Positions 62,080-64,000 of a stretch of DNA of 64,000 bases are shown piece after piece. How positions within the stretch are numbered: position 1 is the stretch's first letter; the number at the start of each line of letters is the position of its first letter. The DNA is taken from assembly GCF_021129305.1 (NCBI RefSeq), contig NZ_JAJOMB010000001.1:496001-560000 (forward strand), written 5' to 3'. The translations under genes were made by a program, and so were the position numbers. Origin of the DNA: Kineosporia babensis. GTDB lineage: Bacteria; Actinomycetota; Actinomycetes; Actinomycetales; Kineosporiaceae. The notes beneath the pieces were generated by a model, which worked only from the letters and a program-made list of their open reading frames with translations, was not told the origin of the DNA and ran no database searches.

Positions 62080-63602
62080 AGCTTCACCACCTCTCCGTGC
62101 GCGGCCAGCAGCTCGACCAGCTCGGCGTCGTGGGTGGCGGCCACCACGGCCTTGCCCTCACCGAGCAGTTCCACCAGCAGGGCGGCCAGTTCGGCCCAGG
62201 TGCGAGCGTCCTGACCGAAAGTCGGCTCGTCGAGCACGAGTACGTCAGGCGCAGTGGCCAGCACGGTCGCCACCGACAGCCGGCGCTGTTCGCCGCCGGA
62301 GAGGGTGTACGGGTTGGCCCGGGCCAGATGGTCCAGCCGGAGCCGTTCGAGCAAACCCCCAATTTGAGACGTTGTTGCTGGGTTTGCCTTTCCGAAGAGA
62401 CGTTTCTTCTGGCTGGCCACCCGTTCCGGCCCGACCGCGAGCTCTTGTTCCACGGTGGGAGCGACGAACTGGTGCTGCGGGTCCTGGAACACGGTGCCGA
62501 TCCGGCTGACCAGTTGTCCGGCTCGCCACTTGTGCGGGTCCGGGCCGGCGCCCTTGGCCAGGGCATCCGAGGCGGTCAGCTTGCCCGCGGCCGGTGCGGT
62601 CAGACCGGCCAGAGCCAAAGCAAGCGTGGATTTGCCAGCCCCGTTCGCACCGGTGATGGCCAAGGCCCGACCGGCTCGCACCACCAGGTCGACGTCCCGC
62701 ACCGGGGGCTGCTCCTGGCCCGGCCGCCGAGCAGCCAATCCCTGCGCCGTAAGCAGGGGCGACCTACCCACAGCAACCACCTGTTTACCCACACCTACAC
62801 GCCCCGCCGCGCCGCTACGTCCCCCATTACCCGGAACCCAAACCCCCGCCGCGGCCAGCGAATCCGTCTGCTCCGCAAACACGCGTCCCGGAGGCCCGTC
62901 GGCGTACACCCCACCGCCCGGCTCCAGCACCACCACCCGATCGATCAGCGGCAGCCAGGGCTCCACCCGGTGCTCGATCAGAATGCAGCCCGCGCCAGTC
63001 ATCTCCAGCACCGTGGCAATCGTCTGCCGAACCTGATCGGCGCCCTCCGGGTCGAGCATTGCCGTGGGCTCGTCGAGCAGCAGCAACCCCGGGCCGAGCG
63101 CCAGCACCCCGGCCAGAGCCAGCCGCTGCCGCTCCCCGCCCGAGAGCTGCCCGGTCGAATGCTCGACGGGGTACGGAAATCCCACCCCGTCGAGCGCCTT
63201 GTGCACCTTGGGCCAGATCTCGGTCTCCGGCACGGCGTGGTTCTCCAGGCCGAACGCCACGTCGTCGCCGCACCGGGCCAGCACGGTCTGCGCCTGCGGA
63301 TCCTGCAGCAACAGCCCGGTCACGGCGTGCCCGTCGCGTACTGCCTCCTGCCGCGCCCGGCGCGTCTGCACACCGTCGATCAGTAGTACGCCCTCCTCGT
63401 CGCCGCCCGACTCGTCCGGATCCAGCAGCCCGGCCAGCCCCGCCAGCAGCGTCGACTTACCCGCCCCACTGGCGCCGAGCAGCAGCACTCGCTCGCCCGG
63501 CTCGATCCGCAGATCCAGCCCGCGCACCGCCCAGGCCTTGCGCGTGGAGTGGCGCCAGCCCCAGCCGCGCGCCTCGACCAGGGGCGGCCCGGGTTCAGAC
63601 AC
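62076..63602 (-). CDS. ykoD: ECF transporter fused double ATPase (YkoD-like)
   Basis: 508 residues with two ABC domains in tandem. Domain 1: Walker A GASGAGKST, signature LSGGERQR, Walker B LLLLDEPTAMLD. Domain 2: GANGAGKST, LSGGEQRR, LVLDEPTFGQD. The linker (~residues 245-290) and a segment near residues 400-420 (LFGKANPATTSQIGGLL) use AT-ending codons unlike the rest of the gene. Both match repeat-like DNA found elsewhere in the window. Powers vitamin uptake with EcfT and the S component. Confidence 0.9.
   Translation of the reverse strand: MSEPGPPLVEARGWGWRHSTRKAWAVRGLDLRIEPGERVLLLGASGAGKSTLLAGLAGLLDPDESGGDEEGVLLIDGVQTRRARQEAVRDGHAVTGLLLQDPQAQTVLARCGDDVAFGLENHAVPETEIWPKVHKALDGVGFPYPVEHSTGQLSGGERQRLALAGVLALGPGLLLLDEPTAMLDPEGADQVRQTIATVLEMTGAGCILIEHRVEPWLPLIDRVVVLEPGGGVYADGPPGRVFAEQTDSLAAAGVWVPGNGGRSGAAGRVGVGKQVVAVGRSPLLTAQGLAARRPGQEQPPVRDVDLVVRAGRALAITGANGAGKSTLALALAGLTAPAAGKLTASDALAKGAGPDPHKWRAGQLVSRIGTVFQDPQHQFVAPTVEQELAVGPERVASQKKRLFGKANPATTSQIGGLLERLRLDHLARANPYTLSGGEQRRLSVATVLATAPDVLVLDEPTFGQDARTWAELAALLVELLGEGKAVVAATHDAELVELLAAHGEVVKL
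62351..62387 (-). repeat. Repeat-like hairpin inside the ECF ATPase gene
   Basis: A GCAAACCC/GGGTTTGC inverted repeat encloses the 15-mer AATTTGAGACGTTGT (62361-62375), which is identical to 17659-17673 in the lemA terminator. In frame within the second ATPase domain. Confidence 0.6.
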
Positions 63603-64000
63603 GTTCTGCGGTCCGGCCCGAAGCCAACGGCGCGAGTGCTCCGGTGCGCGCCAGTGCCTGGGTGAGCAGCCATGACCCCAGCCCGGCGATCACCACGCCG
63701 GAAGCCATCGCGACCACTACGTAGACCAACTTGGTACCGGCGGCGAGCTCGGGGTAATAGATCACCGTGTCCAGGAGGCCGACCGCCACGCCCGCCCCGG
63801 CACCCGCCAGCAGGGAAGTAACGAGGCCGTAGCTGCGGTAGAGCAGCAGAGCGAACACCACTTCGGCACCCATACCCTCGACGATGCCGTACCAGACCGT
63901 GCTGAAGCCCCACTCGTTACCGACCAGCGCGGACAACGACGCCGCCACCAGCTCGGTGTACACCGCTGCTCCCGGACGCCGTACCACCAGCGCACCGAGC
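63595..64000 (-). CDS. ykoE: ECF transporter S component, YkoE-like (5' end outside window)
   Basis: About 135 C-terminal residues of a YkoE-family substrate-binding membrane protein: VRRPGAAVYTELVAASLSALVGNEWGFSTVWYGIVEGMGAEVVFALLLYRSYG, then helices to LTQALARTGALAPL. The RxPGAAxxTExxAxxxxxxxGxxWG block is characteristic. YkoEDC systems are assigned to thiamine or its pyrimidine precursor. The true start, and any TPP riboswitch, would be beyond base 64000. It overlaps the ATPase gene by eight bases. Confidence 0.85.
   Translation of the reverse strand, partial: LGALVVRRPGAAVYTELVAASLSALVGNEWGFSTVWYGIVEGMGAEVVFALLLYRSYGLVTSLLAGAGAGVAVGLLDTVIYYPELAAGTKLVYVVVAMASGVVIAGLGSWLLTQALARTGALAPLASGRTAERV

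Overview
The window is chromosomal DNA from a high-GC actinobacterium. The evidence is strongly GC-biased third codon positions, an HspR-type dnaK-grpE-dnaJ-hspR cluster with HAIR-like operators, actinobacterial SD-GTG/ATG starts, and an actinobacterial Tad/Flp pilus locus. My best guess at lineage is Kineosporiaceae or a relative. That is an impression from gene content, not something the sequence proves. I see no rRNA, tRNA, CRISPR array, transposase or phage gene.

Layout. 1-7 kb: a NarL/DesK-type two-component system (response regulator cut by the window edge), a FemABX aminoacyltransferase overlapping an alanine-racemase-like gene, a secreted SGNH hydrolase and a NagD-like HAD phosphatase. 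7-14 kb: a PadR-controlled ABC exporter of two large FtsX-type permeases and one ATPase, with palindromic operators over the promoter. 14-22 kb: a membrane protein with a sigma-region-2-like head, a SpoU methyltransferase, tandem DedA proteins, LemA, pyrE, a GGDEF-EAL protein and exonuclease III. 22-29 kb: a secreted subtilase with bulb-lectin repeats, clpB with a HAIR-like operator, a DUF2993 protein and a LURP-one-like protein.

29.4-35.4 kb: nine tightly packed minus-strand genes. The core is a two-gene module present three times: secreted B proteins, two of them with C-terminal OmpA peptidoglycan-binding domains, alternating with membrane- or lipid-anchored A proteins carrying a conserved C-x-C. 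I recognise no named system here, and it is my leading candidate for something undescribed. A ~47-bp conserved element lies upstream of this operon and again upstream of a neighbouring cluster of small membrane proteins (35.7-36.8 kb).

37-49 kb: a Tad/Flp pilus locus on the minus strand: cpaB, a cpaE-tadE fusion, tadE, cpaF, tadB, tadC, an embedded two-component system, flp and a tadG-like gene. Three uncharacterised plus-strand genes converge on it. The cpaE-tadE gene encodes a cytosolic ATPase joined in frame to a complete pseudopilin with its own prepilin-peptidase-like site.

49-55 kb: a small membrane protein, a HbpS/UPF0303-like protein and hspR-dnaJ-grpE-dnaK. 55-61 kb: an OmpR/HisKA two-component system followed by a redox module (acidic membrane-anchored protein, ApbE, ferric-reductase-like membrane protein, NuoF-like flavin/Fe-S protein). 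61-64 kb: a ykoEDC-type ECF vitamin transporter. Its ATPase gene contains two stretches of atypical codon use that match an intergenic repeat region at 17.6 kb.
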